A stretch of 64,000 bases of DNA from Xanthomonas sp. F10 (GTDB taxonomy: Bacteria > Pseudomonadota > Gammaproteobacteria > Xanthomonadales > Xanthomonadaceae). The DNA is taken from NCBI RefSeq assembly GCF_014206815.1, contig NZ_JACHNP010000001.1, positions 524,456 to 588,455 of the forward strand. The letters are read 5' to 3'. The position numbers were made by a program, and so were the translations under genes. Shown piece by piece: positions 15,183 to 24,419 of the stretch; within the stretch, counting starts at the first letter, position 1, and each line of letters starts with the position of its first letter. A model generated the notes under the pieces. It was not told the origin of the DNA, did not search any database, and saw only the letters and a list, made by a program, of their open reading frames with translations.

Positions 15183-15773
15183 TCACTCGATGCGCGCGGC
15201 CTCGTCGAAACTCAGCCGCGGCAGGCGCGGGAACAGGCCGCTGGGGTCGCCGTAGCCGAGGTTGACCAGGAAGTTGGATTTGATCGCAGTGCCTGCGAAG
15301 AACGCGGCATCGACCTTGGCGTTGTCGAAGCCGGACATGGGACCGGCATCCAGGCCCAGCGCACGCGCGGCCAGGATCAGGTAGGCACCCTGCAGCGAGC
15401 CGTTGCGGAACGCGCCTTCGCTGCGGCCTTCGCGGGGGCCGTCGAACCAGCTCTTGGCGTCGGTGTGCGGGAACAGATACGGCAGCTTCTCGTGGAAGTC
15501 CTCGTCGTGGGCGACGATCACCGTGACCGGTGCGGCCAGGGTCTTGGCCAGGTTGCCCTCGGACAGCGCCGGCTTGAGCTTTTCCTTGGCCTGCGGCGAG
15601 GTCACGAAGACGAAGCGCGCCGGGCTGCCGTTGGCCGCGGTCGGGCCCCACTTCACCAGGTCGTACAGCGCGCGCAGGGTGTCTTCGCCGACCGGCTTGT
15701 CCAGGAACGCGTTCTGGGTGCGGGCGGTGCGGAACAATTGGTCGAGGGCAGCGTCGTGCAAGGCGTCGGACAT
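15183..15773 (-). CDS. Nitroreductase-family FMN oxidoreductase (RutE/malonic semialdehyde reductase type)
   Basis: A 196-residue protein, the same length as E. coli RutE. Typical blocks are [16 protein letters not shown] at the N-terminus, [18 protein letters not shown] in the FMN/substrate region, and [16 protein letters not shown]. It should be an NAD(P)H-dependent flavin reductase of enals or semialdehydes. No other rut genes are present, so a pyrimidine-degradation role is unlikely here. AAGGAA lies nine bases upstream of the ATG. It is divergent from the ELM1-like gene. Confidence 0.88.
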   Translation of the reverse strand: MSDALHDAALDQLFRTARTQNAFLDKPVGEDTLRALYDLVKWGPTAANGSPARFVFVTSPQAKEKLKPALSEGNLAKTLAAPVTVIVAHDEDFHEKLPYLFPHTDAKSWFDGPREGRSEGAFRNGSLQGAYLILAARALGLDAGPMSGFDNAKVDAAFFAGTAIKSNFLVNLGYGDPSGLFPRLPRLSFDEAARIE

Positions 15774-15900
15774 GCGGGGAAGTTCCTTGATCGAGGGAAG
15801 CGCCAGGATGCCGGTGGGGCCGTCCCGATGCGAGGCGGCCAGTGTAGAGTGGCACGATTGCCGCAACACCCGGCCGCGATGCAACGGATTACTACCAAAC

Positions 15901-16872
15901 GTGAAACGATCGGACGCGACCTGGGCGATTAGCGATGGCCGCGCCGGCAATGCCCGCCAGGCCGAGGCGCTGGCCGCCGCGTTGGCGCTTCCGACAACAA
16001 CACCGATCCAGCCGCAGTTGCTGCAGCCGCACATGCCCTGGCGCTGGCTGGCGCCGCGCTGGCTGCCTGGCGCGCAGCATGCCTACGGCGCCGCCTTCGC
16101 CGATTCGCTGCGGCAGCCGCCACAACTTGCCGTGGGCTGCGGCCGCCAGGCGGCACTGGCGACGCGGCTGCTGCGCGCGCGCGGCAGCCAGGTGGTGCAG
16201 ATCCTGGACCCGCGATTGGATCCGCGGCACTGGGACATGGTGGTGGTGCCGGAACACGACCGCCTGCGCGGCGCCAACGTGCTGACCCTGCTCGGCAGCC
16301 TGCATCCGATCGACGATGCCTGGCTGGCCGCCGGACGCGCGGCATTTCCTGCACTGGGCGCGCTGCCGTCGCCGCGCGTCGGTCTGTTGGTGGGTGGCCC
16401 GTCCGGGCTGGCGCCGTGGAGCGACGCGCAGGCGCAGGACGCCTTCGCCGACATCGCCGCGCAGCTGCGCGCGCACGGCGGCAGTATCCTCGCCAGCACC
16501 TCGCGGCGGACGCCGCCCGCGGTGGCCGCGGCCTTGCATCGCACGTTCGCCGAGGTGCCGGGCATGGTGTGGTGCGGCGCGGACGATGGCGCCAATCCCT
16601 ATGCCGGCCTGCTCGGCTGGGCCCAGCGCCTGATCTGTACGCCGGATTCGGTGAATCTGCTGTCGGAAGCCTGCGCCACGCGCGTGCCGGTGCAGGTGCT
16701 GATGCCGGAGACGGCGCGTGGCCGCGCCCTGGATTTCCACCGCGCCCTGCAGGCACGCGGCCGGCTGCTCCCGGCGGAGGATGCCGGCGACGCGCACGCC
16801 GCCGACATCGCACCGCTGCGCGAAACCGCGCGGGTGGCCGCGCTGATCCGCGACCGCCTGGCACTGGCCTGA
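15901..16872 (+). CDS. ELM1-like (mitochondrial-fission-ELM1 family) protein
   Basis: A 323-residue protein of the Elm1 family, which is distantly glycosyltransferase-like. It begins [19 protein letters not shown], contains [30 protein letters not shown], and ends with [20 protein letters not shown]. The bacterial role is not established; in some genomes members sit with lipid A or envelope genes. A GTG start at 15901 fits the conserved N-terminus; the frame is open for a long way upstream on the opposite strand of the nitroreductase gene, which is not coding. Distance to the divergent gene is about 127 bases. Confidence 0.8.
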   Translation: MKRSDATWAISDGRAGNARQAEALAAALALPTTTPIQPQLLQPHMPWRWLAPRWLPGAQHAYGAAFADSLRQPPQLAVGCGRQAALATRLLRARGSQVVQILDPRLDPRHWDMVVVPEHDRLRGANVLTLLGSLHPIDDAWLAAGRAAFPALGALPSPRVGLLVGGPSGLAPWSDAQAQDAFADIAAQLRAHGGSILASTSRRTPPAVAAALHRTFAEVPGMVWCGADDGANPYAGLLGWAQRLICTPDSVNLLSEACATRVPVQVLMPETARGRALDFHRALQARGRLLPAEDAGDAHAADIAPLRETARVAALIRDRLALA

Positions 16873-16945
16873 TCGGCTGCCGCACCGGCGTCGCTGCCAC
16901 GACTCCGGCACGGCAACCGGGCCCAACGCGTTACATCACGCTGCG

Positions 16946-18820
16946 TCAGGGGTTGCTCGGCGAGCGCGGCACGCCCGCCGGCGCCGCATCCAGCGCACCG
17001 ATCAGCAGCCGCACCACCGGCGTCCCCAAGCCGACGGTGTAGTTGTACTTGCCCTTGATCGGCTGGTTGTTGTCGACCACGCCGTTGTAGCCGGGGATGC
17101 CGCGATGCAGCGCCTCCGGGCCATTGGCGGCCAGGCGGTACAGGTAGTCGTTGAGATTGCCCTGGCGGCCCTGCTTCTCCACCAGCAGCGCGACCGCGCT
17201 GGCGAACTCCGGCGCGGCGACGCTGGTGCCGATCACCGCCTCGATGCCGCCCTTGAAGTAGGTGGCCACCGAGCTATCGCCCTCCCGGCACGGCTGCGTG
17301 GCGGTCGTCGGGCAGCCGCCGACCAGCATGCCGATGTCCGGCAGCGTACGCATGGACGTGCGCGTCCCGCCGAGCGCACGCAACTGATAGGCCGGGCGCT
17401 GGAACAGGGTGCTGACGCCGCCGCCGGCGCCCCAGTAGCCGCCGGCCAGGTTGGCGCCGAAGCCGTAGTAGTCGGCAGTCTGCAGCGGATCGCCGTAGGC
17501 GCTTTCGCTCTTGTAGCCCGACTCCAGGCTGCCCTTCTTGTAGGCGGTGAGCAGGTTGCCGCCGCCGACCGCGGTCACGTGCGGGCTGGCCGCCGGATGC
17601 TCCACGCCGGCGACGAAGCGGCCGTCCTTGTGATCGACCGCGTACTGCGTGTCGGCGCAGTCCAGGCCGGCGTTGTCGCCGCTGGAGGCGACGAAGGTGA
17701 TGCCTTGCGCGTTGCCCTGCTTGAACACCGCATCGTAGGGACGCAGCAGCGAAGTGAAATCCTTGCCGCCGTTGTAGGCCGCGGTGTAGTACAGCTCGCA
17801 GACGCCGAACGAGGAGCTGACCACGTCGGCCTGGTTGTCCTGCACGATCTGCCGGTAGCCGGCCAGCACGGAGGCGTCGCTCAGGTCCGGGATCACGTAC
17901 AGCAGCACGTGCGCGCCGGGCGCGCCGCCAAGCGCCATCTCCACGTCGAGCGCGGCCTCGCCTGCCGCGGCGTCGTTGCCGTCCTGCAGGCCCGGCTTGG
18001 CGCCGGCCACGTAATGGCGCGCGTACAGGGCCGGATCGGTGTGATTGGCGGCGTAGCGGCTGAAGTTTTCGTGGTCGAACATCGCCTTGATGTCCGAATC
18101 CAGCACGTCGCTGCTGATCAGGATGGCGATGGTGCTGCCGGTGCCGTCGAGCCGGCGCTGCTGCCCGGCCGTACCGGTCGTGGCCTGGTAGGATGGATAG
18201 CCGTAGGCCTGCTTGAGGTCGTTGTACCAGTAGGTGGTGCCGCCGGCGCCGTAGCGGTTGGCGGGATTCTTGACGGCCGAGCGCTGCCAGTTGACGTGCA
18301 TCGCCGGCGCGCCGCGGGTCAGGCCGGTGACCGTCGCCCCGGTGTCGCGCAGCGCGGCCGGCAGCTGCAACGGTGCGGCCGCGGCGAGGCGGGCCTGGCT
18401 GCCCTGCTGCACGTCGGCGGTCAGCGGCACCGCGAACAGCCGCTCGACGTTGTCCGCGCTCGCACTGACATGCAAGGTGGCGCCCTGCTCGACGACGTTC
18501 ATGTGCGCGGCCTGCAACGCGGCGCGCACCTGCGCGATCTGCGCCGGTGTCGGCGCGAAGCGGCTCTGGAATTCGGCCGGCGTCAGCCAGTGGTGATACT
18601 TCGGCGAGAGCGGATCCTGGATGTCGGCCAGCAGCGCGTCCAGCCCGGCCTGGTCGCGCACCGGCAGGTGCACGTCGAAAGTGACCGGCGCGGCGCGCAG
18701 CGTGGCGGTCATCGCCGCGATGGAGGCGTCGGGCGCGGCGCTGGCGGTGCCGAGCGCGCACAGCAGGGAAGCGGACAACACGGCAGCCAGCAAGGGCCGA
18801 CGGCGGATGCGATCAAGCAT
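16946..18820 (-). CDS. Secreted S53 (sedolisin/pseudomonalisin) serine protease
   Basis: A 624-residue preproprotein. After a signal peptide comes a pro-domain (YHHWLTPAEFQSRFAPT is typical), then the catalytic domain. The sedolisin acids are in GEAALDVEMALG (Glu and Asp), the oxyanion Asp in ASSGDNAGLDC, and the nucleophile in GTSVAAP. Sedolisins are acid-active endopeptidases secreted to digest external protein. GGAGAG lies about seven bases before the ATG. The gene is transcribed away from the TonB-receptor gene; a long repeat-filled gap separates them. Confidence 0.92.
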   Translation of the reverse strand: MLDRIRRRPLLAAVLSASLLCALGTASAAPDASIAAMTATLRAAPVTFDVHLPVRDQAGLDALLADIQDPLSPKYHHWLTPAEFQSRFAPTPAQIAQVRAALQAAHMNVVEQGATLHVSASADNVERLFAVPLTADVQQGSQARLAAAAPLQLPAALRDTGATVTGLTRGAPAMHVNWQRSAVKNPANRYGAGGTTYWYNDLKQAYGYPSYQATTGTAGQQRRLDGTGSTIAILISSDVLDSDIKAMFDHENFSRYAANHTDPALYARHYVAGAKPGLQDGNDAAAGEAALDVEMALGGAPGAHVLLYVIPDLSDASVLAGYRQIVQDNQADVVSSSFGVCELYYTAAYNGGKDFTSLLRPYDAVFKQGNAQGITFVASSGDNAGLDCADTQYAVDHKDGRFVAGVEHPAASPHVTAVGGGNLLTAYKKGSLESGYKSESAYGDPLQTADYYGFGANLAGGYWGAGGGVSTLFQRPAYQLRALGGTRTSMRTLPDIGMLVGGCPTTATQPCREGDSSVATYFKGGIEAVIGTSVAAPEFASAVALLVEKQGRQGNLNDYLYRLAANGPEALHRGIPGYNGVVDNNQPIKGKYNYTVGLGTPVVRLLIGALDAAPAGVPRSPSNP

Positions 18821-19557
18821 GGGCGTCTCTCCGGGGGTAGAGCGAGTGGACGAGGCCGTGGCGACCTCGCGGTGGGAAATCGGTTGCCCCCCTCCCCTCG
18901 GGAGAGGGATTGGGGTGAGGGTGCGGCGCACGAAGTGCACGCGTGATCCGTTGCTGCGAGGCTGCGCTCGTACCCTCATCCGCCCCTTCGGGGCACCTTC
19001 TCCCGGGGGGAGAAGGGAAGCGCTAGGCCCCTCTCCTGCCGGGATAGGGGTTGGGGTGAGGGTGCGGGAGTGCGCAACACGTTCGTCGACATGCAACTGC
19101 AAGGGCCCGACACAGCACGCAAACGACGCTCCAATCGACGCGAATGCGCTGCGCTTCCTGCTCATGTCTGCACGCATCGGCACGTCGTCGTGGCTTGGGC
19201 GAGCGGTGATGATTGAAGAGGAATGCACCACAAAACTTTGACGGCCGACTCCGTTTTCGACTTTGGAAACAGCGGTTTTCGCGCGGTTTTCGACACATCC
19301 GCTTACATGTGTTCAGCGCCCGCCATGCGTGGCAAATGACGACACTCTGTATCGCATTGATGTCGATGCACGCGGTGCGGCGCCGCGTCTTCCGCCATGG
19401 CACACAATGGCCAGTCCCCCGCCATGACGCGTCCCGCAGCCGCGACGCGAACGTCATGCCCGCAGGACCATTGCATGACAAACGCAACATCGGTGACGCC
19501 AACCTGCAACGTCGCTGTCGCATCGTGTGCGCACTTCCTTTACGAATCCCCTTGCGC
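18821..19557. repeat. Long intergenic gap with G-rich inverted repeat elements
   Basis: The 737-base gap carries a mosaic repeat of the type CTCTCC...GGAGAGGG-TTGGGGTGAGGG at about 18890-18925 and 19026-19070, with a related piece CCGCCCCTTCGGGGC followed by CTCCCGGGGGGAGAAGG at about 18975-19020. Related copies occur near 32150, 37105 and 40490. The right half of the gap (19200-19557) should hold the promoter of the TonB receptor but no operator was recognised. Confidence 0.7.
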
Positions 19558-21858
19558 ATGCCTCTCCAGTCCCTGCTGAGCACGGCGATCCTCGCCGCCC
19601 TGTTGTCGCCCTTCGCCGCCACTGCCGAGGAGCCCGCCGCCGCCGAGGCCACCGCGTCCGACGTGCAGCAACTCGATGCGGTGTCGGTGATCGGCCAGGG
19701 CGAGACCCGCCAGGTGCAGCGCATCACCCCCCAGGACGTGGCGGTGCTGCCGCCGGGCACCAGCATCCAGAAGCTGCTCAACCGCATCCCCGGCGTCAAC
19801 GTGCAGTCCAACGACGCCTTCGGCGCCAACGAGGAATCGCAGACCATCAGCCTGCGCGGCTTCAACGGCGTGCGCCTGGGCTACACCCTCGACGGCCTGC
19901 CGCTGGGCGACAACGCCTACGGCAACTACAACGGCCTGAACATCAGCCGCGCGCTGATCGCCGAGAACTTCGGCGGCGTGGAGCTGGCCTCGGGCATCGG
20001 CAGCCTGGGCACCGCCTCCACCAGTAACCTCGGCGGCACGGTGCAGTACTACTCGGACGATCCGTCCACCGAGGTCGGCGTGCGCCTGGCGCAGACCGTC
20101 GGTTCGGACAACAACCGCCGCACCTATCTGCGCCTGGACACCGGCGAGCACAACGGCTTCTCCGCCTACCTGTCCGGCATCTACGCCGACGCCGACATGT
20201 GGGCCAAGCCGGAATCGCCGACCCACACCGCGCAGTTCAACGGCAAGGGCGTGTACCAGTTCGAGGGCGGCAAGATCACCGCCTTCGTCGACACCTCGCG
20301 CACCTCGCAGGCCGACTACGCCTACCTGTCCAAGAACGGCCTGCACCGCGGCCTGGGCTGGGACTGGAACCTGTATGCGCCGGACTGGCAGCGCGCGCTG
20401 GCCGCGGCCTACTGCGCGCCGGCCACGCGCGACCCCAGCCGTTGCGGCTACAGCGGCGGCGTGGACAACATCGACGACGCGTACTACCAGAGCCGCGCGC
20501 TGCGCAACGACGACCTGTATTACCTGGCCGGCGACTTCCAGCCGTCCGATGCGGTGAGCGTGCACACCCAGGTCTACCACCACGAGAACGAAGGCCAGGG
20601 CCACTGGTGGTCGCCGGGCCAGCCGTCCTACCCCGGCACGCCGCAGGCGCTGCCGATCTCGATCCGCAGCACCAACTACACCATCAACCGCACCGGCGGC
20701 ATCGCCTCGCTGGGTTGGGACATCGGCCCGCACCACCTCGAAGCCGGCGTGTGGTACGAGCGCAACAAGCATCACGTGGAGCGCAACTTCTACTGGATCG
20801 ACGGCCCGATCGACGACGACCTCTTCCTGAGCAACCCGAACCGCCGGCTGTTCTCGCAGGACTACGTCATCACCACCAAGCAGGCTTACGTGCAGGGCAC
20901 GTTCAAGCTGCTCGACGATCGCCTGACCCTGGACATCGGCGCCAAGAGCCCGCACACCACGATGACCGCGCGCGAGACCCCGGGGATCGCGGTGGAAGCG
21001 CCGGTGGCCAATGGCGAACTCAAGGCCAGCAAGGCGCTGCTGCCGCAGGCCGGCGTGCGCTACCGCCTGGCCGAGGGCCAGGAAGTGTTCGCCTCCTACG
21101 CCGAGAACATCGCCGCGTTCCAGGGCGGCGGCGCCGGCGGCCCGCTGCTGGTGACCCAGGCCTCGTTCGACGCCAGCGTCGGCGCGCTGCAGCCGGAGAA
21201 GTCCAAGACCTTCGAAGCCGGCTACCGCCTGGTGCGCGACCAGTTCGAGGCCTCGCTGGTCGGCTACGACGTCACCTTCGACAACCGCCTGCTCTCGCTC
21301 AATCCGTGCCCGAGCATCCAGCAGGGCACCAGCCCGGCGTGTACGACGCGCTTCTTCAACGTCGGCTCGGTGAGCAGCCGCGGCGGCGAGCTGACCTTCA
21401 TCTGGAAGCCGAACGCGCACCTGCAGTGGTACAACTCGGCCTCGATCAACCGCTCCACCTACGACGACAACTACGTGCAGAACGGCGTGGTCATCCCCAC
21501 CGCCGGCAAGTACACCGTGGACACGCCCAAGCGCATGTTCGCCAGCGAACTCAGCTGGACCTGGAACGGCTGGAACGCCAACCTGCGCGGCAAGTACACC
21601 GGCCAGCGCTATTACACCTACACCAACGACCAGGGCTTCGGCGGCTACACCTCCTTCGATGCCGGCGCCGGCTACGACTTCGGTGCGGTGTCGTTCCTGC
21701 AGGACCTGAAGCTGTCGTTGAACGTCACCAACCTCACCGACAAGCGCTACGCCTCCAACCTCACCGCCTTCAGCAACAGCGATCCGAACGGCCGCTCGCT
21801 GGCCTTCCACGCCAGCGCGCCGCGGCAGGCGTTCCTGACCCTGGACGCGCGCTTCTGA
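19558..21858 (+). CDS. TonB-dependent outer-membrane receptor
   Basis: A 766-residue receptor. I start at 19558, which gives a clean signal peptide (MPLQSLLSTAILAALL, cleavage near ATAEE). The plug domain follows with LNRIPGVNVQ, ISLRGFNGVRLGYTLDGLPLGD and VELASGIGSLGTASTSNLGGTV; the C-terminus is a beta-barrel ending in an aromatic residue (LTLDARF). An in-frame ATG further upstream would destroy the signal peptide. The substrate is not readable from sequence. The glycerophosphodiesterase gene lies about 45 bases downstream, so the pair probably handles glycerophosphodiesters or a phosphodiester-containing ligand (inference). Confidence 0.9.
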   Translation: MPLQSLLSTAILAALLSPFAATAEEPAAAEATASDVQQLDAVSVIGQGETRQVQRITPQDVAVLPPGTSIQKLLNRIPGVNVQSNDAFGANEESQTISLRGFNGVRLGYTLDGLPLGDNAYGNYNGLNISRALIAENFGGVELASGIGSLGTASTSNLGGTVQYYSDDPSTEVGVRLAQTVGSDNNRRTYLRLDTGEHNGFSAYLSGIYADADMWAKPESPTHTAQFNGKGVYQFEGGKITAFVDTSRTSQADYAYLSKNGLHRGLGWDWNLYAPDWQRALAAAYCAPATRDPSRCGYSGGVDNIDDAYYQSRALRNDDLYYLAGDFQPSDAVSVHTQVYHHENEGQGHWWSPGQPSYPGTPQALPISIRSTNYTINRTGGIASLGWDIGPHHLEAGVWYERNKHHVERNFYWIDGPIDDDLFLSNPNRRLFSQDYVITTKQAYVQGTFKLLDDRLTLDIGAKSPHTTMTARETPGIAVEAPVANGELKASKALLPQAGVRYRLAEGQEVFASYAENIAAFQGGGAGGPLLVTQASFDASVGALQPEKSKTFEAGYRLVRDQFEASLVGYDVTFDNRLLSLNPCPSIQQGTSPACTTRFFNVGSVSSRGGELTFIWKPNAHLQWYNSASINRSTYDDNYVQNGVVIPTAGKYTVDTPKRMFASELSWTWNGWNANLRGKYTGQRYYTYTNDQGFGGYTSFDAGAGYDFGAVSFLQDLKLSLNVTNLTDKRYASNLTAFSNSDPNGRSLAFHASAPRQAFLTLDARF

Positions 21859-21902
21859 GCGCGTCCATCCTGTCCGCCCGCCCCCGAACCGGAACGCATG
21901 CG

Positions 21903-23012
21903 ATGATCCGATCCACCTCCTGGTTGTTGGGATGCGCGATGGCCGTGTTGGCGACCACCGCGGCGGCCGCGCCGGCCGCCGCACCGGGCGAAAGCAAGCC
22001 GCTGGTGATCGGCCACCGCGGCGCCAGTGCGCTGCGCCCCGAGCACACCCTGGCCTCCTACGCCAAGGCCATCGCCGACGGTGCCGACTTCATCGAGCCG
22101 GACCTGGTCTCGACCAAGGATGGCGTACTGGTGGCGCGCCACGAGAACGAGATCGGCGGCACCACCGACGTGGCCGCACACCCGGAGTTCGCCGCGCGCA
22201 AGACCGTCAAGCAGATCGACGGGCAGCGCGTGGAAGGCTGGTTCACCGAAGACTTCACCCTGGCCGAGCTGAAGACCCTGCGCGCGCGCGAGCGCCTGCC
22301 GCAACTGCGCGGCACCGCCTTCGACGGGCAGTTCCAGGTGCCGACCCTGGACGAGATCATCGACTTCACCGCGGCCGAGTCGGCCACGCGCGGGCGCCCG
22401 ATCGGGCTGATTCCCGAGATCAAGCACGGCACCTACTTCCGCGGACTCGGCCTGGCGATGGAAGACAAGCTGGTCGCCAGCCTCGATGCGCACGCCTACA
22501 CGCGCAAGGCGCCGGTGGTGATCCAGTCGTTCGAAGTCGGCAACCTGGAATATCTGCACGGCAAGCTTGGCGCCACCCATCCGAACGTGCGCCTGGTGCA
22601 GTTGCTGGGCGATCCCAAGGAGCGCCCGGGCGACCAGTTGCGCGACGGCCCGACCTACGCGCAGATGGGCAGCGCGCAGGGCCTGCGCGCGATCGCCAAG
22701 TACGCGCAGCTGGTCAGCCCGAACCTGCGCGCGATCGTGCCGGTGACCGCCGACGGCACCCTGGCCGCGCCCACCTCCTTCGTCGCCGACGCGCATGCGG
22801 CCGGCCTGCAGGTGATTCCGTACACGTTCCGGCCCGAGAACTATTTCCTGCCCAAGCAGCTGCAGGACGCGCGCGGCCCGGCCGCGGTGAACGCCGCCAG
22901 CAGCATGAAGGAAATGCGCGCGCTGCTCGATGCCGGCATCGATGGTTTCTTTACCGACGACCCGGCGGTGGGCCGTGCCGCGGTGGATGGGACACCGCCG
23001 CCGGTGCGATGA
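21903..23012 (+). CDS. glpQ: Periplasmic glycerophosphodiester phosphodiesterase (GlpQ-type)
   Basis: A 369-residue protein with a signal peptide (SWLLGCAMAVLATTAAAA) and a GDPD TIM barrel. The catalytic signature is VIGHRGASALRPEHTLASY, then GADFIEPDLVSTKDGVLVARHE, with IPEIKHGTYF for metal binding and DGFFTDDP at the end. It cleaves glycerophosphodiesters to glycerol-3-phosphate and an alcohol in the periplasm. It follows the TonB receptor by about 45 bases and is probably co-transcribed with it. Confidence 0.9.
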   Translation: MIRSTSWLLGCAMAVLATTAAAAPAAAPGESKPLVIGHRGASALRPEHTLASYAKAIADGADFIEPDLVSTKDGVLVARHENEIGGTTDVAAHPEFAARKTVKQIDGQRVEGWFTEDFTLAELKTLRARERLPQLRGTAFDGQFQVPTLDEIIDFTAAESATRGRPIGLIPEIKHGTYFRGLGLAMEDKLVASLDAHAYTRKAPVVIQSFEVGNLEYLHGKLGATHPNVRLVQLLGDPKERPGDQLRDGPTYAQMGSAQGLRAIAKYAQLVSPNLRAIVPVTADGTLAAPTSFVADAHAAGLQVIPYTFRPENYFLPKQLQDARGPAAVNAASSMKEMRALLDAGIDGFFTDDPAVGRAAVDGTPPPVR

Positions 23013-23022
23013 GGCCGGGAAT

Positions 23023-23357
23023 GGAGATTGGGGAATGGGGAATCGCAAAAGCGGTTCCCAGCGCGGAGTTCAACCTGTAGGAGCGGCTTCAGCCGCGACG
23101 CGTGGAGCTTGGGGACACGCCGTGCAAAGCGGAGGCATCGTCGGGTCGGGACTGAAGTCCCTCCCACAGTGCAGCTTCCGACAGGGCCGCTGCCGCAAGA
23201 GTTGGAGCGGCTTCAGCCGCAAGGAAGCCGGGATTGGGGATTAGGGAATCGGGATTCGCAACAGCGGTTCCCATCGCAGGATTCCTCTTCGTAGGAGCGG
23301 CTTCAGCCGCGACGCTTTTGCGGGGAACGCCGCGTCGCGGCTGAAGCCGCTCCTACG
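23023..23357. repeat. REP and GGGAATC repeat cluster
   Basis: The gap after the phosphodiesterase gene is nearly all repeats: two GGGATT/GGGAATGG tracts (about 23023-23045 and 23228-23255), a GTAGGAGCGGCTTCAGCCGC copy at 23078, a GTCGGGACTGAAGTCCCTCC copy at 23145, a partial copy at about 23203, and an inverted pair at 23291-23357. No gene is seen here. Confidence 0.8.
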
Positions 23358-23440
23358 AAGAGCGTGTCCGCGCTCCGCCATTGGCCATGGCGCGACCGGG
23401 CCGCGATAATGCGCGCCCGCCGCCCCTGCCCATAATCGCC

Positions 23441-23998
23441 GTGCCTTCCGTCGTCGCCCCCTCACCCACCTTTGCCGCGCTGACCCCGCGCGCGCTGCTG
23501 CTGTCCGTGCTGGCGATGGGCGCGGTGGTGCTGCTGTCGAACGTGCTGGTGCAGTTCCCGATCAACGACTGGCTGACCTGGGGCGCCTTCAGCTACCCGG
23601 TCGCGTTCCTGGTCAGCAACCTGATCAATCGCCGCTTCGGCCCGCGCGCGGCGCGGCGGGTGGCTTGGTGCGGCTTCGCGCTGGCGGTGCTGCTGTCGAT
23701 CTGGATCGCCACCCCGCGCATCGCCGCGGCCTCGTGCCTGGCCTTCATCGCTGCACAGCTGCTGGACATCACCGTGTTCGACCGGCTGCGCCGCGGGCGC
23801 TGGTGGCGCGCGCCGATCGTCGCCACCACCTGCAGCGCGACCCTGGACACCACGATCTTCTGGTCGATCGCCTTCGCCGGCTCGACGCTACCCTGGCTGA
23901 GCTGGGCCGCCGGCGACCTGGCGGTGAAGCTGGGCATCGGCGTGTGCCTGCTGGCGCCGTTCCGCGCACTGCTGTGGCGGATGGCGCCGACACGGTAG
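23441..23998 (+). CDS. VUT-family membrane transporter (queuosine-precursor transporter-like)
   Basis: About 185 residues with six hydrophobic segments. The VUT family signature is visible: NDWLTWGAFSYPVAFLVSNLINRRFGPRAARRV, then AAQLLDITVFDRLRRGRWWRAP and LDTTIFWSIAFAG. Members such as YhhQ import queuine precursors, but the family is broad and this one is short, so the substrate is uncertain. I start at GTG 23441, preceded by CATAAT as a possible promoter element close to the start; a frame-consistent ATG at 23381 would add a proline-rich tail. The 421-base gap downstream carries REPs. Confidence 0.75.
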   Translation: MPSVVAPSPTFAALTPRALLLSVLAMGAVVLLSNVLVQFPINDWLTWGAFSYPVAFLVSNLINRRFGPRAARRVAWCGFALAVLLSIWIATPRIAAASCLAFIAAQLLDITVFDRLRRGRWWRAPIVATTCSATLDTTIFWSIAFAGSTLPWLSWAAGDLAVKLGIGVCLLAPFRALLWRMAPTR

Positions 23999-24042
23999 CT
24001 GGTTGCCTCATCGCCACATGCAGCACTCTCCTGCTCCTGCGC

Positions 24043-24252
24043 GTCGCGGCTGAAGCCGCTCCTACAACAGCAGCGTCGGCACTGTCGGGCACTGCAGTGT
24101 GGGAGGGACTTCAGTCCCGACCCGACAATGCATCCGCTTCGCACGGCGTGTCCCCGACCTCTGCGCGTCGCGGCTGAAGCCGCTCCTACAGTGGCAGCGT
24201 CGGCAATGCCGGGCACTGCACTGCAGTGTGGGAGGGACTTCAGTCCCGACGC
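24043..24252. repeat. REP-like repeat cluster
   Basis: Four elements alternate: reverse type-A (24043-24065), type-B GTGGGAGGGACTTCAGTCCC (about 24099-24121), reverse type-A (24166-24189) and type-B (about 24228-24250). A and B alternate with similar spacing, as if a two-element unit was duplicated. The rest of the gap to glnE (to 24419) holds nothing I can name. Confidence 0.8.
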
Positions 24253-24419
24253 GCGATGTCGAACGCGATCCCGTGCGCGGCGCCGGTCGCAACGCATGCC
24301 CCGTGCGGTGCAGGGCGGCGTCTCCACTTCCTGTCGCGATCCCGGCCATGGATCCCCGGACATGCCATGCACTGCACAGCATCGACAGCACGCTCGCGAC
24401 CCAGTGCTCCCGCCGCGCG

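Noticed and set aside
20199..23012. A 937-codon frame spanning the TonB receptor and the phosphodiesterase
   Set aside because: Only the last part (from 21903) is the real phosphodiesterase; the rest is out-of-frame Arg/Pro/Gln-rich translation.
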